DNA of 64,000 nt from Metaclostridioides mangenotii (lineage in GTDB: Bacteria > Bacillota > Clostridia > Peptostreptococcales > Peptostreptococcaceae). A program made the translations under genes and the position numbers. The notes below the pieces were generated by a model that was not told the origin of the DNA, did not search any database, and worked only from the letters and a program-made list of their open reading frames with translations. Positions 24,289 through 34,139 of this stretch are shown one piece after another. The stretch spans positions 21,845 through 85,844 of the forward strand of contig NZ_JAHLOF010000008.1 in the NCBI RefSeq assembly GCF_018917235.1, in the 5' to 3' direction. Position 1 is the stretch's first letter. Every line of letters begins with the position of its first letter.

Positions 24289-25713
24289 TTATTTTACTAT
24301 ACTTCTAAGTCTTGCATCAATAAGGCACATCCAGTAACCTACATTACTATTAGATCTGTTATCTGAACTTTGGAACCTAATAAAACCAGTATTTCCATTA
24401 TCAGGCTTTTCATTTTTTGCTCCTGGTATAGCATAGATATAGTGTTTTCTCTTATTGTAATCATCGTACTGCACTCCAAATAAATAATGTCTATGTTTAT
24501 ATGCATTTATAACGACATCACTATACATAGTATAGTTAAGAGCATTTACGTATCCTAAATTAGGCATAGAGTAACCACAAAGAGTTGTTGGATTTATATC
24601 TATCTTCCACCATCTAGTGTTGTCAATCTGATCGTCTACGAATGGCTTTACTTCTTTAAAATACTTAAGACCTTTCTTTATTTGTCTTGGCATCATAAGG
24701 GTTCCTGGTGTTTTACTTTGCTCGTGGTTTTCCACCTGTTCTTCCTCTTGTTTAGAAGTTTTATAAGATTTATTTATCACTTTTTTTCTATTACTTACAT
24801 ATTTAACTGGATCATCTTCCTCATCTAAGTCGTCATCTGCGTATTTTTCTCGGTATTGTATCTTATTGAAATTGTTAAGTTCAACCATTTCATCATTACT
24901 TATATTTTCATTTTGATACAAATCATCGCCATTGTAATCTGAATTTGTATTGTCTCTTTCAAATACATCTTCTTCACTGTCCTCTAAAAACTCGTCTTCT
25001 TCATCATCGAAATAATCATCTTCTTCATCAAAATCATCTCTGTATTCACTATCTTCATATTCAAATTCGTCTTCTTCATCAAAGTCTTCATCTCTATTGT
25101 ATTCTTCTCCATATTCCTCATCATTTGATTCGTCCTCTGCTTCATCGGAATTATTATCTTCCTCGACATAATCTACATCTTCTTCATTGTCTTCACTATC
25201 TCTACCTACATCTAATTCACTTTCGTCAGTATACTCATCATATTCCTCGTCATATTCTTCATCCTCATCATATTCTTCATACTCTTCGTCATATTCTTCT
25301 TCTTCGTCATATTCATCTTCATACTCTTCCTCTACTTCAAAAAGTATGTCCTCGTAATTTTCAAGTTTGTTTCCCTTAAACCCTATTAGAGGTACTTTAT
25401 CTTCATGTACGATTGCTATACTTTTTATATCGTCTTCATCGCCATCTAAATCTAATATAAATTCGCCTCTACCCTGATCATTTAATACAATCTTTCCTAA
25501 ATCCAATACATCGTATTTTGTTGTTATTGCCATTGTATCGTAACCGTCTTTAATATACTTAAGATTTTCAACATATAATGCGACAATTGATTTACCTTCA
25601 TTTACTTCCACCTTGGCAAATGCTTTAGGAAGTACTCTTTCTTTGTTCCTGAAGTTGATGTCCTTAGCTTCTAAAATTATATAGTCTCTTTTAAACTTTT
25701 TCTTAGAACTCAC
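24289..25713 (-). CDS. Protein with long Asp/Glu/Tyr-rich tract between two folded domains
   Basis: Residues about 1-120 form a beta-rich folded region (DYIILEAKDINFRNKERVLP...GFKGNKLENYED). Residues about 128-290 are an extreme acidic low-complexity stretch of DEEYDEE-type repeats with Tyr/Phe. A basic linker follows, and residues about 350-474 form a second domain (WWKIDINPTTLCGYSMPNLGYVN...YWMCLIDARLRSIVK) rich in aromatics. There is no signal peptide. It directly follows rsmA, where Bacillus has the spore-coat protease gene yabG, but it has no similarity to YabG that I can see. I know no function; the acidic tract may bind cations or basic proteins. Confidence 0.8.
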   Translation of the reverse strand: MSSKKKFKRDYIILEAKDINFRNKERVLPKAFAKVEVNEGKSIVALYVENLKYIKDGYDTMAITTKYDVLDLGKIVLNDQGRGEFILDLDGDEDDIKSIAIVHEDKVPLIGFKGNKLENYEDILFEVEEEYEDEYDEEEEYDEEYEEYDEDEEYDEEYDEYTDESELDVGRDSEDNEEDVDYVEEDNNSDEAEDESNDEEYGEEYNRDEDFDEEDEFEYEDSEYRDDFDEEDDYFDDEEDEFLEDSEEDVFERDNTNSDYNGDDLYQNENISNDEMVELNNFNKIQYREKYADDDLDEEDDPVKYVSNRKKVINKSYKTSKQEEEQVENHEQSKTPGTLMMPRQIKKGLKYFKEVKPFVDDQIDNTRWWKIDINPTTLCGYSMPNLGYVNALNYTMYSDVVINAYKHRHYLFGVQYDDYNKRKHYIYAIPGAKNEKPDNGNTGFIRFQSSDNRSNSNVGYWMCLIDARLRSIVK

Positions 25714-25778
25714 TTCAATCCCCCCTTAACATAATTTCTCTAAATAATATATGATTACAAAGAAAAAAAAAGTACCTT

Positions 25779-26648
25779 CTATTTAGAAGATACTTTTGAA
25801 TTTACAATATTAGAAAGATTTGCGAACTCGTCTACGCTAAGAGTCTCTCCTCTTCTTTTTTCATCAATATTTGCCTCGTTAAGGATCTCTTTTAATTGCT
25901 CCTTTTCAAATATTCCAAGTCCTCCAAGTGAATTTAAAAGAGTCTTTCTTCTTTGTCCAAATGACGCTTTTACGGTTTTAAAGAATATTTCCTCATTATC
26001 TACGTTATACTTTTTCTCAGCCCTAACCCTAAGACCTATTACTATAGAATCTACATTTGGTTGAGGAACAAACATATGCCTAGGAACTTTAGCCACTATG
26101 TCCGTATCACAATAATACTGAACTGCCACAGAAAGAGCCCCATAGTCTTTTGTACCAGGACTTGCATTCATTCTATCAGCAACTTCTTTTTGTACCATAA
26201 CAACTATATCCGTTACTGGAACGTGTTCTTCTAAAAACTTCATAACAATTGGTGTAGTTATGTAGTATGGTAAATTTGCTACAAGTTTCACAGGACCACC
26301 ATCAAGTTTTTCTTTTATTAAACTATGAATATCTGCTTTAAGTATATCTTCATTTACTACCTCAACATTGTCTAGCTCTGATAGAGTATCCTTAAGAATC
26401 GGGATTAATGACTTGTCTATCTCTACAGCCACTACTTTCTTTGCTACTTTTCCCATCTCTCTAGTCAAAGTACCTATGCCAGGTCCAACTTCAACTATAT
26501 AGTCACCATCTTTTATATGTGCACCATTTACAATGCTTTCAACTATATTATCATCTATCAAAAAATTTTGTCCTAAAGATTTTGAAAATTTAAATTTATA
26601 TTTATCAACTATCTTCTTTGTTTCTTTATGAGATGAAAGTCTCTCCAT
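25779..26648 (-). CDS. rsmA: 16S rRNA dimethyladenosine transferase
   Basis: KsgA/RsmA: SAM-binding SLGQNFLIDDNIVESIV and IVEVGPGIGTLTREM, catalytic LVANLPYYITTPI, and the C-terminal FGQRRKTLLNSL RNA-binding region are present. It dimethylates two adjacent adenines near the 3' end of 16S rRNA. The second ATG (26648) is preceded by GGAGG at proper spacing, giving 289 aa; the first ATG overlaps the ribosome-binding site. It lies 31 nt after rnmV, a conserved pair in Firmicutes. Confidence 0.95.
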   Translation of the reverse strand: MERLSSHKETKKIVDKYKFKFSKSLGQNFLIDDNIVESIVNGAHIKDGDYIVEVGPGIGTLTREMGKVAKKVVAVEIDKSLIPILKDTLSELDNVEVVNEDILKADIHSLIKEKLDGGPVKLVANLPYYITTPIVMKFLEEHVPVTDIVVMVQKEVADRMNASPGTKDYGALSVAVQYYCDTDIVAKVPRHMFVPQPNVDSIVIGLRVRAEKKYNVDNEEIFFKTVKASFGQRRKTLLNSLGGLGIFEKEQLKEILNEANIDEKRRGETLSVDEFANLSNIVNSKVSSK

Positions 26649-26679
26649 ATATGCCTCCATTTATCTTATTTTGTATATT

Positions 26680-27216
26680 TTAATTGTCTATATCATCAAC
26701 GGCGTTTACAAACTCTTCTCTTGTGACTCCATAATTATTTAGTCTATTTAAAAATTGTTTTGCATTGCCATATCCTATTCCAAGTACCTTGCCTATTTTG
26801 TCTCTTCTTAATGAAGCTTCTTCATTTCCAATAAGTCCGTTTCTTACTAAATCGACTCTATTAAATTCACTTCTATTCCCTTCTATTTCAGTCCTTACTT
26901 TTTTGATAGCAGCAATAATGCTTTCTGGAGTCGCATTTTCAATCCCTATGTCGCCATCTTTTTTAGCTTCTTCCCTTGGTAAAAATGCATGCTTACATCC
27001 TGGAACTTCGTTTGCAATTTTCTTTCTAATTTTTTCCCCTGCAAAGTCAGGATCCGTAAAAATAATAACTCCCCTTCTCTCTTGAGCGGCTTTAATTCTC
27101 TCCATGACTCCCTTAGGAAATCCAAAACCACTCGTTGTTATAAGTTCGGCATCCAAAGCTCTCTTGACTGCTGTGACATCATCTCGTCCTTCTACTATGA
27201 TTACTTCCTTTATCAT
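26680..27216 (-). CDS. rnmV: Ribonuclease M5
   Basis: A Toprim-domain nuclease of 178 aa: EVIIVEGRDDVTAVKRAL with the catalytic Glu and IIFTDPDFAGEKIRK with the DxD metal site, then a C-terminal helical region GNAKQFLNRLNNYGVT. It matures 5S rRNA precursors. ATG at 27216 is chosen over an upstream in-frame GTG because AGGTG is 8 nt away from it. It is operonic with rsmA. Confidence 0.94.
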   Translation of the reverse strand: MIKEVIIVEGRDDVTAVKRALDAELITTSGFGFPKGVMERIKAAQERRGVIIFTDPDFAGEKIRKKIANEVPGCKHAFLPREEAKKDGDIGIENATPESIIAAIKKVRTEIEGNRSEFNRVDLVRNGLIGNEEASLRRDKIGKVLGIGYGNAKQFLNRLNNYGVTREEFVNAVDDIDN

Positions 27217-27455
27217 TATTAACACACCTTTAATTTTTATAATCTCTTATTCGTCATTTTTTTCTACCATCTATTTATTCTACGTTTTTTATTTTGTATT
27301 ATCAAGCTTTAGATTAAATAATTGCAATTATAAAATAGGAATGATATCTATTTAGATGTCATTCCTATCTCTATATGTGTGCTTTATTATAAATTTAAGT
27401 CAATTAATGTTGTCGTTAATACCTATATTTTTATTTAAAAACTCAAATCAAAAAA

Positions 27456-29483
27456 CTATAAATATTTTTCTAATAATTCAAGCCCATTAAATGGTGGATT
27501 ACAACTCTTTCCTTCACATATATAATATGTTGAATTATCATTCTTGAGAACATAGTCTTCTAGTCCATCTAAATTTTCGCTCTCCCATATTTTTTTGACA
27601 ACAACAGTAATATTGGGACTATAGTTTTTCATCAATTTTTCTTTAAATCGTTTCATATCGTCTTTGTTCTTTAGAACAGCAATAATTTCTTTAGATTCAT
27701 AAAGTTCGTACATAAGGGATAACAAATAAAAACTGTAACCAGTTGGAGACCTTCTTAAGCTATCTGTATATAGATTTAATAATGATTTAGAAATATCTTC
27801 TAATCCTATATCTTCAGTCATTCTGCTTAATTTTATTAAATTTAAAGAAGCTACAGAATTTCCTGATGGCATAGCCCCATCGTACAAGTCTTTTGGCCTA
27901 ATAAATAACTCTTCACTGTCATTTCCATATAGGTAAAATCCTTTATTTTCATTGTCCCAAAATAAATCTATACAATCTTTATTAAGCTCAATAGCCCTAA
28001 CTAAATATTTATTTTCATAAGTAGCCTCGTACAGCTCAATATACGACCAAACTAAAAATGCATAGTCATCTAAATAAGCTAGATAATCGGAATGTCCATC
28101 TCTATATCTTGCTAATAGTCTACCATCTCTAAATAGTTTTTTCTCAATAAAGTCTAAACATTCAATTGAATACTTTAAATACCTTTCATCATCTAATACT
28201 TTATAGGCTCTAATCATAGCGATTACCATTAATGAACTCCATGAAGTCAATATCTTATCATCTTTGTGAAGATCCATTCTCTCTAGTCTGTACTCAAACA
28301 CTTTTTTTATCATAGTGCAAATTTTATCATTACGATAATTAAATTTTTCGTTTTTAATAAGATTTGGAATGTTTTTTCCTTCAAAGTTTCCTTGTATACT
28401 TATATCAAAAAAATCTGTAAAATATTTCCCATCTTCGTCTCCAAGCACATCTAAAATTTCTGGATACGTAAATGTATAAAATTTACCCTCTTCACCTTCG
28501 CTGTCTGCATCTTGCGCAGAATAAAATCCACCTTCACTATCTTTCATTTCCCTAGCAATATATTCTAAGGTTCTTACTACAATATCTTTGTACAACTCAT
28601 TATTTGTAATTTGATAAGCCTCTAAATATACGATTACAAGCATCGCATTATCATAAAGCATTTTTTCAAAATGTGGAGCTAACCATTTTTCATCTGTTGA
28701 ATATCTAGAAAATCCGTAACCGATGTGGTCAAACATTCCACCTCTATACATACCTTGGAGCGTTTTCTCGACCATGTCGAGGGCTTTTTTATTATTCTCT
28801 AGTTTATAATATTTCATTAAAAACATTAAATTCTGAGGACTTGGGAATTTTGGTGCTTCTCCGAATCCCCCATATTTACTGTCAAATAAGTCCTCAAATA
28901 GTTTAAATGAATCATCTATCAGATTTTTTGATATTACATTATGATTCAGCTTTTTATTTGTAGCTCCTCTTATATGGTCAACTATTTCTTCGCTTGATTC
29001 AAGTAATTTATGTTTCTCATGTTCCCACATATAAGATATTTTTCCGAGCAATTCTATCATACCTATCCTTCCGTACATATTCTCTTTTGGAATATACGTA
29101 CCAGCAAAAAAAGGTTTTTTATCTGGAGTCATAACAATAGACATTGGCCATCCTCCGCTCCCTGTCATAGCTTGACAAACAGCCATATAAACACTATCTA
29201 CATCAGGTCTTTCCTCTCTATCTACTTTTATTGATATAAAGTCTCTATTTAATATATCCGCCACATCGTCGTCTTCAAAAGACTCGTTTTCCATTACATG
29301 GCACCAGTGGCATGTAGAGTATCCTATACTTAAAAAGATTGGCTTATCATCTTCTTTTGCTTTTTTAAAAGCCTCCTCTCCCCAAGCATACCAATATACA
29401 GGGTTGTAAGCATGTTGAAGCAAATATGGGGATTTTTCATTTATTAACTTATTTGGTTGTCTACTTTCATTATTATTTTTCAT
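27456..29483 (-). CDS. YyaL/spermatogenesis-associated-20-like thioredoxin-fold protein
   Basis: The DUF255 thioredoxin-like domain at the N-terminus ([25 protein letters not shown], then [12 protein letters not shown] with a CxxC near residue 55) is followed by an (alpha/alpha)6 barrel resembling glycosidases or N-acylglucosamine epimerases ([15 protein letters not shown] near 550). The family's substrate is unknown. ATG at 29483 has the AAAGGATGG site 8 nt away and gives 675 aa; an in-frame upstream extension lacks one. The gene lies in the accessory stretch between rnmV and tatD. Confidence 0.9.
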   Translation of the reverse strand: MKNNNESRQPNKLINEKSPYLLQHAYNPVYWYAWGEEAFKKAKEDDKPIFLSIGYSTCHWCHVMENESFEDDDVADILNRDFISIKVDREERPDVDSVYMAVCQAMTGSGGWPMSIVMTPDKKPFFAGTYIPKENMYGRIGMIELLGKISYMWEHEKHKLLESSEEIVDHIRGATNKKLNHNVISKNLIDDSFKLFEDLFDSKYGGFGEAPKFPSPQNLMFLMKYYKLENNKKALDMVEKTLQGMYRGGMFDHIGYGFSRYSTDEKWLAPHFEKMLYDNAMLVIVYLEAYQITNNELYKDIVVRTLEYIAREMKDSEGGFYSAQDADSEGEEGKFYTFTYPEILDVLGDEDGKYFTDFFDISIQGNFEGKNIPNLIKNEKFNYRNDKICTMIKKVFEYRLERMDLHKDDKILTSWSSLMVIAMIRAYKVLDDERYLKYSIECLDFIEKKLFRDGRLLARYRDGHSDYLAYLDDYAFLVWSYIELYEATYENKYLVRAIELNKDCIDLFWDNENKGFYLYGNDSEELFIRPKDLYDGAMPSGNSVASLNLIKLSRMTEDIGLEDISKSLLNLYTDSLRRSPTGYSFYLLSLMYELYESKEIIAVLKNKDDMKRFKEKLMKNYSPNITVVVKKIWESENLDGLEDYVLKNDNSTYYICEGKSCNPPFNGLELLEKYL

Positions 29484-29680
29484 ATTATAATCCATCCTTT
29501 GAATTTCTTTAAAGTTATTATACCCAAAAAACTCAGGTCTATAAAAAAACACTTAAATATATAAATTATTATATTAGAATCTAAAATCGGTAGTTTGACT
29601 TTTATAAACATAAATGTTAACATTAATAGAAAATTTATGTAAAGAGGTGTATCCTTATTTATAGAAAGGTTGGAATATCA

Positions 29681-30394
29681 ATGAATTTTAATAAGATATC
29701 AGAAAGAGTTTTCTATCTTGAAAATGGTGAGGAAACAGACAGACCTCTTTTAGGATATATTAAAGGTGATAAATATTCATTAATGATCGATGCAGGCAAC
29801 TCAAAGAACCATGTTGAATTATTTATGCAATCAATAGAAGAAGCAAATTTGAAACTTCCTGACTATGTCGCGATCACACATTGGCATTGGGATCATACTT
29901 TTGGTATGAGTTTTGTTCCTGGAAAAACCATTGCATGTCATATAACTAATGAAAAATTGAAATCTATGGCTAAATGGAAATGGACAGATCAAGAAATGAA
30001 AAAACGTCTTCAAACTGGTGAAGATATTGAATTTGCAGATACAAATATCCGTAAAGAATATAAGTATCTAAATGATATAGAAGTAGTATCTTCTAATATT
30101 GTGTTTAAAGACTATTTAGAGATAGATTTAGGTGGGATCAAGGTCATACTACAAAATATTATCTCTCCCCATTCACAAGATTCTGTAATAGCCTATGTTC
30201 CAGCAGAAAAAGTAGTGTTTATAGGCGATGCATATAGCAAAGATTTTTATAATGGCTGTAAGTATGATATTGATAAAATTAAGAGCTTATTAAATACATT
30301 AGAAAATTTAGATTTTGATATTTGCTTATTATCCCATCATAGTCTACCTCTAAAAAAAGAGGCTATCATTCGATTTTTACATACACAATGCTAA
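29681..30394 (+). CDS. MBL-fold metal-dependent hydrolase
   Basis: The metallo-beta-lactamase motif THWHWDHTFGM is near residue 65, with later ligands SPHSQDSVIAYVPAEKVVFIGDAYS (Asp near 180) and LLSHHSLPL (His near 223). At 237 aa it has a single domain without a fused rubredoxin or flavodoxin. The substrate is unknown; small-molecule lactonase or thioesterase roles are common. It is monocistronic, with a palindromic terminator. Confidence 0.88.
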   Translation: MNFNKISERVFYLENGEETDRPLLGYIKGDKYSLMIDAGNSKNHVELFMQSIEEANLKLPDYVAITHWHWDHTFGMSFVPGKTIACHITNEKLKSMAKWKWTDQEMKKRLQTGEDIEFADTNIRKEYKYLNDIEVVSSNIVFKDYLEIDLGGIKVILQNIISPHSQDSVIAYVPAEKVVFIGDAYSKDFYNGCKYDIDKIKSLLNTLENLDFDICLLSHHSLPLKKEAIIRFLHTQC

Positions 30395-30396
30395 AC

Positions 30397-30428
30397 AATA
30401 AAAGATAACTATATAGTTATCTTTTATT
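30397..30428. terminator. Perfect palindromic terminator between convergent genes
   Basis: A 32-nt perfect palindrome (AATAAAAGATAACTAT and its complement) ends both the rightward MBL gene and the leftward gene at 30460. Confidence 0.85.
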
Positions 30429-30459
30429 GCTATTTATTAATATTAACATTCAGTATAAT

Positions 30460-31185
30460 TTATATAACTAAGAAATCCTGTTGTGATTCACGTACTATTG
30501 CATTTTTCTTGTCTTCACCAAATATTTCTTGATAATCTTTCATGGCAGAATCAATTATTTTATTTCCATCTATTATACCTAAATTAAAAAATGCTACTCT
30601 CTTAAAAGCGTTTAAAACATGTCCACACTGATATAAGAAATCTTTGATAACCTTATCTAAAACTCTACTTCTCTTGTCAAACATTTTATTTAATTCTTCC
30701 TCGCTTTTAAATGAGAAGTTCGTCCAATTAAAAGTACAATACGAAACACCAAATGAGATTGAAGTATCTAAATTAAATTTATTATCTGGATTAAATCCAT
30801 ATGCTAAACTTACATCAACATTTGAACAGTATATTTTACTATATTTTTCTAAACCATATTTTTTCCAACTATTGCTCCAACCACAAGATGTCATCTTTGT
30901 TTTAAATGATGGTGATATTGTCTCAATTTCCGATTGTGACCATGCCCTATTGTCGACCCATTCTCCATAAACCGTATAATTTTCTACACTAAGTTCCTCA
31001 CCATCCTGTAAACAACGCATAGCACATCGCATTCCTCTTTCTCTTCCAAAAGTAATTACTGCTTCTTCTGCTACTTTTAGACCGTTTTCTTTACTTATCA
31101 TTTCTGAGTACTTTGACAGAAGCCCAAATAGTACAGCATGATCGTCAATGTAGAAATCTTTCGCTAGTTCCTCTCTAGTTTTCAC
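30460..31185 (-). CDS. ATC-hydrolase-like protein (L-2-amino-thiazoline-4-carboxylate hydrolase family)
   Basis: The 241-aa product contains HAVLFGLLSKYSEMI near the start, FGRERGMRCAMRC near residue 48 and a later SFGVSYCTFNWTNF and FLYQCGHVLNAF with paired Cys. This pattern fits the ATC_hydrolase family, named after an L-cysteine synthesis enzyme, but most relatives have no tested substrate. Three to five conserved Cys could be catalytic or bind metal. It is monocistronic. The family call is moderate; the substrate is unknown. Confidence 0.6.
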   Translation of the reverse strand: MKTREELAKDFYIDDHAVLFGLLSKYSEMISKENGLKVAEEAVITFGRERGMRCAMRCLQDGEELSVENYTVYGEWVDNRAWSQSEIETISPSFKTKMTSCGWSNSWKKYGLEKYSKIYCSNVDVSLAYGFNPDNKFNLDTSISFGVSYCTFNWTNFSFKSEEELNKMFDKRSRVLDKVIKDFLYQCGHVLNAFKRVAFFNLGIIDGNKIIDSAMKDYQEIFGEDKKNAIVRESQQDFLVI

Positions 31186-31374
31186 AATAACTTCCCCCTT
31201 ATTATTAAAGTAATTTTCTATAACATTTAATAACCTTAGTAAATAACACTTTTATTAATCTTTTTATAACTTATTAAATAATTATTTTACACTATTTGTA
31301 AGTATTTGATTTAATTATACTAGAACTAATCTATCAAGTCACCTTAGATAAAACAATAAATTTTTAAAAAGGCA

Positions 31375-31403
31375 TTGCATTTATTACTAATTAGTAATAT
31401 AAT
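31375..31403 (+). promoter_or_regulatory. Promoter with MarR operator in the spacer
   Basis: TTGCAT (31375-31380), a 17-bp spacer and TATAAT (31398-31403) form a strong promoter. A perfect palindrome TATTACTAATTAGTAATA (31382-31399) occupies the spacer. The -10 ends only 6 nt before the ATG of the MarR gene, so transcription should begin at or next to the start codon. Confidence 0.75.
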
Positions 31404-31409
31404 TAAATC

Positions 31410-31853
31410 ATGAAAACAAAAAATAACTCATATGGAAAAGAAAATGACTTAAATCTAAAGACATTAATAGCTCTTACAAGAAGTACAAATAAACTTAACA
31501 GAAGATCGAATACAGTTTTTAGAAATCATGGATTATCAACTATGCAGTTTGCAGTTTTAGAAGTTTTATACCACAAAGGAGACCTTCGTATTGGTGAAAT
31601 TATAGAAAAGATTCTAGCAACTGGTGGTAATATGACTGTAGTTATAAATAATCTAGTAAAGGAGGGAATGGTCGAAAAATACACTGATCCTAAAGATAGT
31701 CGATCTAATATAATTCACATAACAGACAAGGGAAAGAGTAAAATCGAAGAAATATTCCCAGAACATTTACTGGATTTAGACGATTTTTTAAAATATATAT
31801 CTTCTGAAGAAAAGCACAAATTAATAGACATTTTAATAAAATTAAGCGTATAA
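31410..31853 (+). CDS. MarR-family regulator, probably leaderless
   Basis: A winged-helix protein of 147 aa: LSTMQFAVLEVLYHKGDLRIGEIIEKILATGGNMTVVINNLVKEGMVEKYTDPKDSRSNIIHITDKG includes the recognition helix and wing. The start has no Shine-Dalgarno and sits where the transcript should begin. It controls itself and, from a similar palindrome at 31880, the nitroreductase-pirin genes 60 nt downstream. MarR/nitroreductase/pirin sets usually respond to electrophiles or quinones; the ligand here is unknown. Confidence 0.9.
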   Translation: MKTKNNSYGKENDLNLKTLIALTRSTNKLNRRSNTVFRNHGLSTMQFAVLEVLYHKGDLRIGEIIEKILATGGNMTVVINNLVKEGMVEKYTDPKDSRSNIIHITDKGKSKIEEIFPEHLLDLDDFLKYISSEEKHKLIDILIKLSV

Positions 31854-31879
31854 AATATACGCTTTAATAAAACAAATAT

Positions 31880-31895
31880 ATTACTAGTTAGTACT
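31880..31895. promoter_or_regulatory. Second MarR operator, before nitroreductase gene
   Basis: ATTACTAGTTAGTACT closely resembles the palindrome ATTACTAATTAGTAAT in the marR promoter. It lies between marR and the nitroreductase gene, overlapping a likely promoter. Confidence 0.65.
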
Positions 31896-31917
31896 AAATT
31901 ACAAGGAGGAATTAAAA

Positions 31918-32517
31918 ATGGAAAGAAATTTTAAAGAAGCATTAAAACATAGAAGAAGTTATTACGGTATAAAAAACGAAAGCCCTATTTCAGACGAACA
32001 AATACAAGAAATTATGAATTTTGCAGTGTTACACACACCATCGGCGTTTAATACACAGACAAGCCGAATTGTACTACTACTTGGTAAAGAACATTTGAAA
32101 ATGTGGGAAATTGTAAGAGAAACACTTAGAAAAATTGTTCCTGCTGAAAAATTTGATCCAACAGATCAGAAAATGGATTCTTTTGCTAATGGTTATGGAA
32201 CAGTATTATTCTTTGAAGACTTTGCTCCATTAGAAGCTGCAAAAGATGGTGCAGGTTCCTATGCAGATAAGTTTGATGATTGGTCAAATCATACTGCTGG
32301 AATGCATCAACTAGCAGTCTGGACAATGTTAGAAGATGCTGGATTTGGTGCTTCCCTGCAACATTATAATACTATAATCGACGATGAGGTAAAAGAGACT
32401 TGGGGTATAAATAAAGATTGGAAACTCGTTGCTCAAATGCCTTTTGGAATGCCAACAGCTGAGCCAGGTGAAAAGGAATTCGGACCTCTTACTGAAAGAG
32501 TTCAAGTTTTCAAGTAA
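31918..32517 (+). CDS. Nitroreductase-family flavoprotein
   Basis: A 199-aa FMN-dependent oxidoreductase: the start NFKEALKHRRSYYGI carries the family RRS FMN-phosphate contact, with TPSAFNTQTSRIVLL near residue 40 and a C-terminal AQMPFGMPTAEPGEKEFGPL. This resembles the YdjA/HBN1-like subgroup. It reduces nitro or quinone compounds with NAD(P)H. An AAGGAGG site precedes the ATG. It shares a transcript with the pirin gene and a MarR operator upstream. Confidence 0.88.
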   Translation: MERNFKEALKHRRSYYGIKNESPISDEQIQEIMNFAVLHTPSAFNTQTSRIVLLLGKEHLKMWEIVRETLRKIVPAEKFDPTDQKMDSFANGYGTVLFFEDFAPLEAAKDGAGSYADKFDDWSNHTAGMHQLAVWTMLEDAGFGASLQHYNTIIDDEVKETWGINKDWKLVAQMPFGMPTAEPGEKEFGPLTERVQVFK

Positions 32518-32579
32518 GTTGATCATAATAATAAATTCAATAATAAGTTTATAATTAATATAGATTGGTGGTTAAAAAT

Positions 32580-33422
32580 ATGAAAAGAGAAATTGTTAAG
32601 ATAGTAAAGGGACAACGCGCAGTTGACGGAGCTGGTGTTAATTTAGTAAGAGTGCTTGGACACGATACAGTAAATGATTTTGATCCATTTCTAATGTTAG
32701 ATGCATTTGATTCAACAGACCCAAATGATTATATAAAAGGGTTTCCATTCCATCCACATAGAGGTATTGAAACAGTAACATACCTAATAAATGGTGAAAT
32801 GGAGCATCAAGACAGTTTAGGTAATAAAGGTGTAATAAGAGACGGCGAATGCCAATGGATGACTACAGGTAGTGGTATAATGCATCAAGAGATGCCTAAA
32901 GCATCGGATAGGATGCTAGGACTACAACTTTGGGTAAATCTACCGAAAGAAGATAAAATGGCTGAACCGCATTACTTTGACATATCTGGAGACATGATAA
33001 AAACTGTTGAAAATAAGAATAGCATTGTGAAAGTTATTTCAGGTAACTATATGGATAAGGCCAGAGGGGTTGATCCTAAATATATAAAAGTAACTCTACT
33101 GGATGTAAATGTAAAACCTAATGAAGAATTCAATATAGATTTAAACAAAGAAGATAATGTATTTATATACGTAGTTGATGGAGAAGGAACTGTTGAAGGC
33201 AAAAAAGTCGAAAGCAAATCAGCTGTTTTATTTAATAAAGGCGATGAACTAAGTATTAAATCATCTAAAAATGGAATCAGATTCGTACTATTCGCTGGAA
33301 AACCTCTACATGAACCCATTGCTTGGGCAGGACCTGTAGTAATGAACACTAAAGAAGAACTTCAAAGAACTTTCAGAGAACTTGATGAGGGTACTTTTAT
33401 TAAACATAACCCAAAAAAGTAA
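32580..33422 (+). CDS. Pirin-family protein
   Basis: A bicupin of about 280 aa. The N-terminal cupin holds the metal-binding FPFHPHRGIETVTYLI, GEMEHQDSLG and GSGIMHQEMP segments, the three His and one Glu pattern of quercetinase-type pirins. ATG at 32580 is preceded by GGTGG; an in-frame TTG further upstream has no such site. Pirins act as quercetin dioxygenases or redox-sensing partners. It pairs with the nitroreductase under MarR control. Confidence 0.92.
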   Translation: MKREIVKIVKGQRAVDGAGVNLVRVLGHDTVNDFDPFLMLDAFDSTDPNDYIKGFPFHPHRGIETVTYLINGEMEHQDSLGNKGVIRDGECQWMTTGSGIMHQEMPKASDRMLGLQLWVNLPKEDKMAEPHYFDISGDMIKTVENKNSIVKVISGNYMDKARGVDPKYIKVTLLDVNVKPNEEFNIDLNKEDNVFIYVVDGEGTVEGKKVESKSAVLFNKGDELSIKSSKNGIRFVLFAGKPLHEPIAWAGPVVMNTKEELQRTFRELDEGTFIKHNPKK

Positions 33423-33451
33423 ATAAGTAATCTACTAATTATATTAAGTAA

Positions 33452-33515
33452 ATGTGCCCTCTATTTAAAAGAAGATCTTATAGATGATCGTAACTCTTTA
33501 TAGTGGGCATATTTT
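33452..33515 (+). terminator. Terminator of the MarR-nitroreductase-pirin unit
   Basis: ATGTGCCC (33452-33459) and GGGCAT (33505-33510), with extra pairing of AAAAGA/TCTTT inside, form a hairpin followed by a T-rich tail. Confidence 0.6.
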
Positions 33516-33673
33516 ATTTTTGTAAAAATTTTACGGAATATACTGTATTAAGAGTTTAGGCTCCCTTACACTAATAAACCGATAAACTCACCTTACAAAA
33601 ATGATAGAATATTATATGTTCTATGTAACTTTAAAATTATAAAACAATGTTACAATTTATTAGGGTGATAAAT

Positions 33674-34054
33674 ATGAAAACAAAAACAAAACTTTTTATA
33701 GGCTTATTAAGTCTATCCTTAATAGTTTGTGGGGGCTTATGGAAATTGTACAATGATAATTATGGCGGTAATATATATTATACTCAAATATTAGTTACTC
33801 CAGAAAAAGAAAATGAAAAGGATAGTAAATCTAATAACTGGTCAGTTTACAATTACGACCAAAATGTCTATAGTGAAACAAAGAAAACAAAAATTGTCCA
33901 TATGAGAGAACATAGAAATTCTCCATTAAGATTAAACGCATATTTAAAATTATTAGTTAACGATAAAAAAGGCGTTCTGACTTGGGGAGAGGTTGAAAAG
34001 AGCGAAATACCACAAAAAGTCTTGGAGCAAATGAAAATAAAAACTTCAAATTAA
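33674..34054 (+). CDS. YxeA-family (DUF1093) secreted protein
   Basis: The true start is the ATG at 33674 behind AGGGTGATAA, giving 126 aa. Residues about 5-25 form a signal peptide or anchor (LFIGLLSLSLIVCGGLWKLY). The mature part has the family features YYTQILV, RLNAYLKLLV and GVLTWGEVEKSEIPQKVLEQM. These OB-fold proteins are secreted in Firmicutes and often lie near stress or antimicrobial-peptide genes; their function is unclear. Confidence 0.82.
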   Translation: MKTKTKLFIGLLSLSLIVCGGLWKLYNDNYGGNIYYTQILVTPEKENEKDSKSNNWSVYNYDQNVYSETKKTKIVHMREHRNSPLRLNAYLKLLVNDKKGVLTWGEVEKSEIPQKVLEQMKIKTSN

Positions 34055-34078
34055 AATGATCAATTTTAGCAAGTAAAA

Positions 34079-34123
34079 AGATGGTATCTCAAATTACATA
34101 TAAATAGTTTGAGATACCATCTT
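34079..34123. terminator. Bidirectional terminator
   Basis: AAGATGGTATCTCAAA (34079-34094) pairs with TTTGAGATACCATCTT (34108-34123). It ends both the YxeA gene and the leftward CWB2 surface-protein gene. Confidence 0.88.
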
Positions 34124-34139
34124 AATATATTTATTATTT

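Noticed and set aside
24945..25379. 144-aa rightward ORF rich in His and Leu
   Set aside because: It is the antisense of the GA/AT-rich acidic tract of the leftward gene; composition follows from the repeats and it has no ribosome-binding site.
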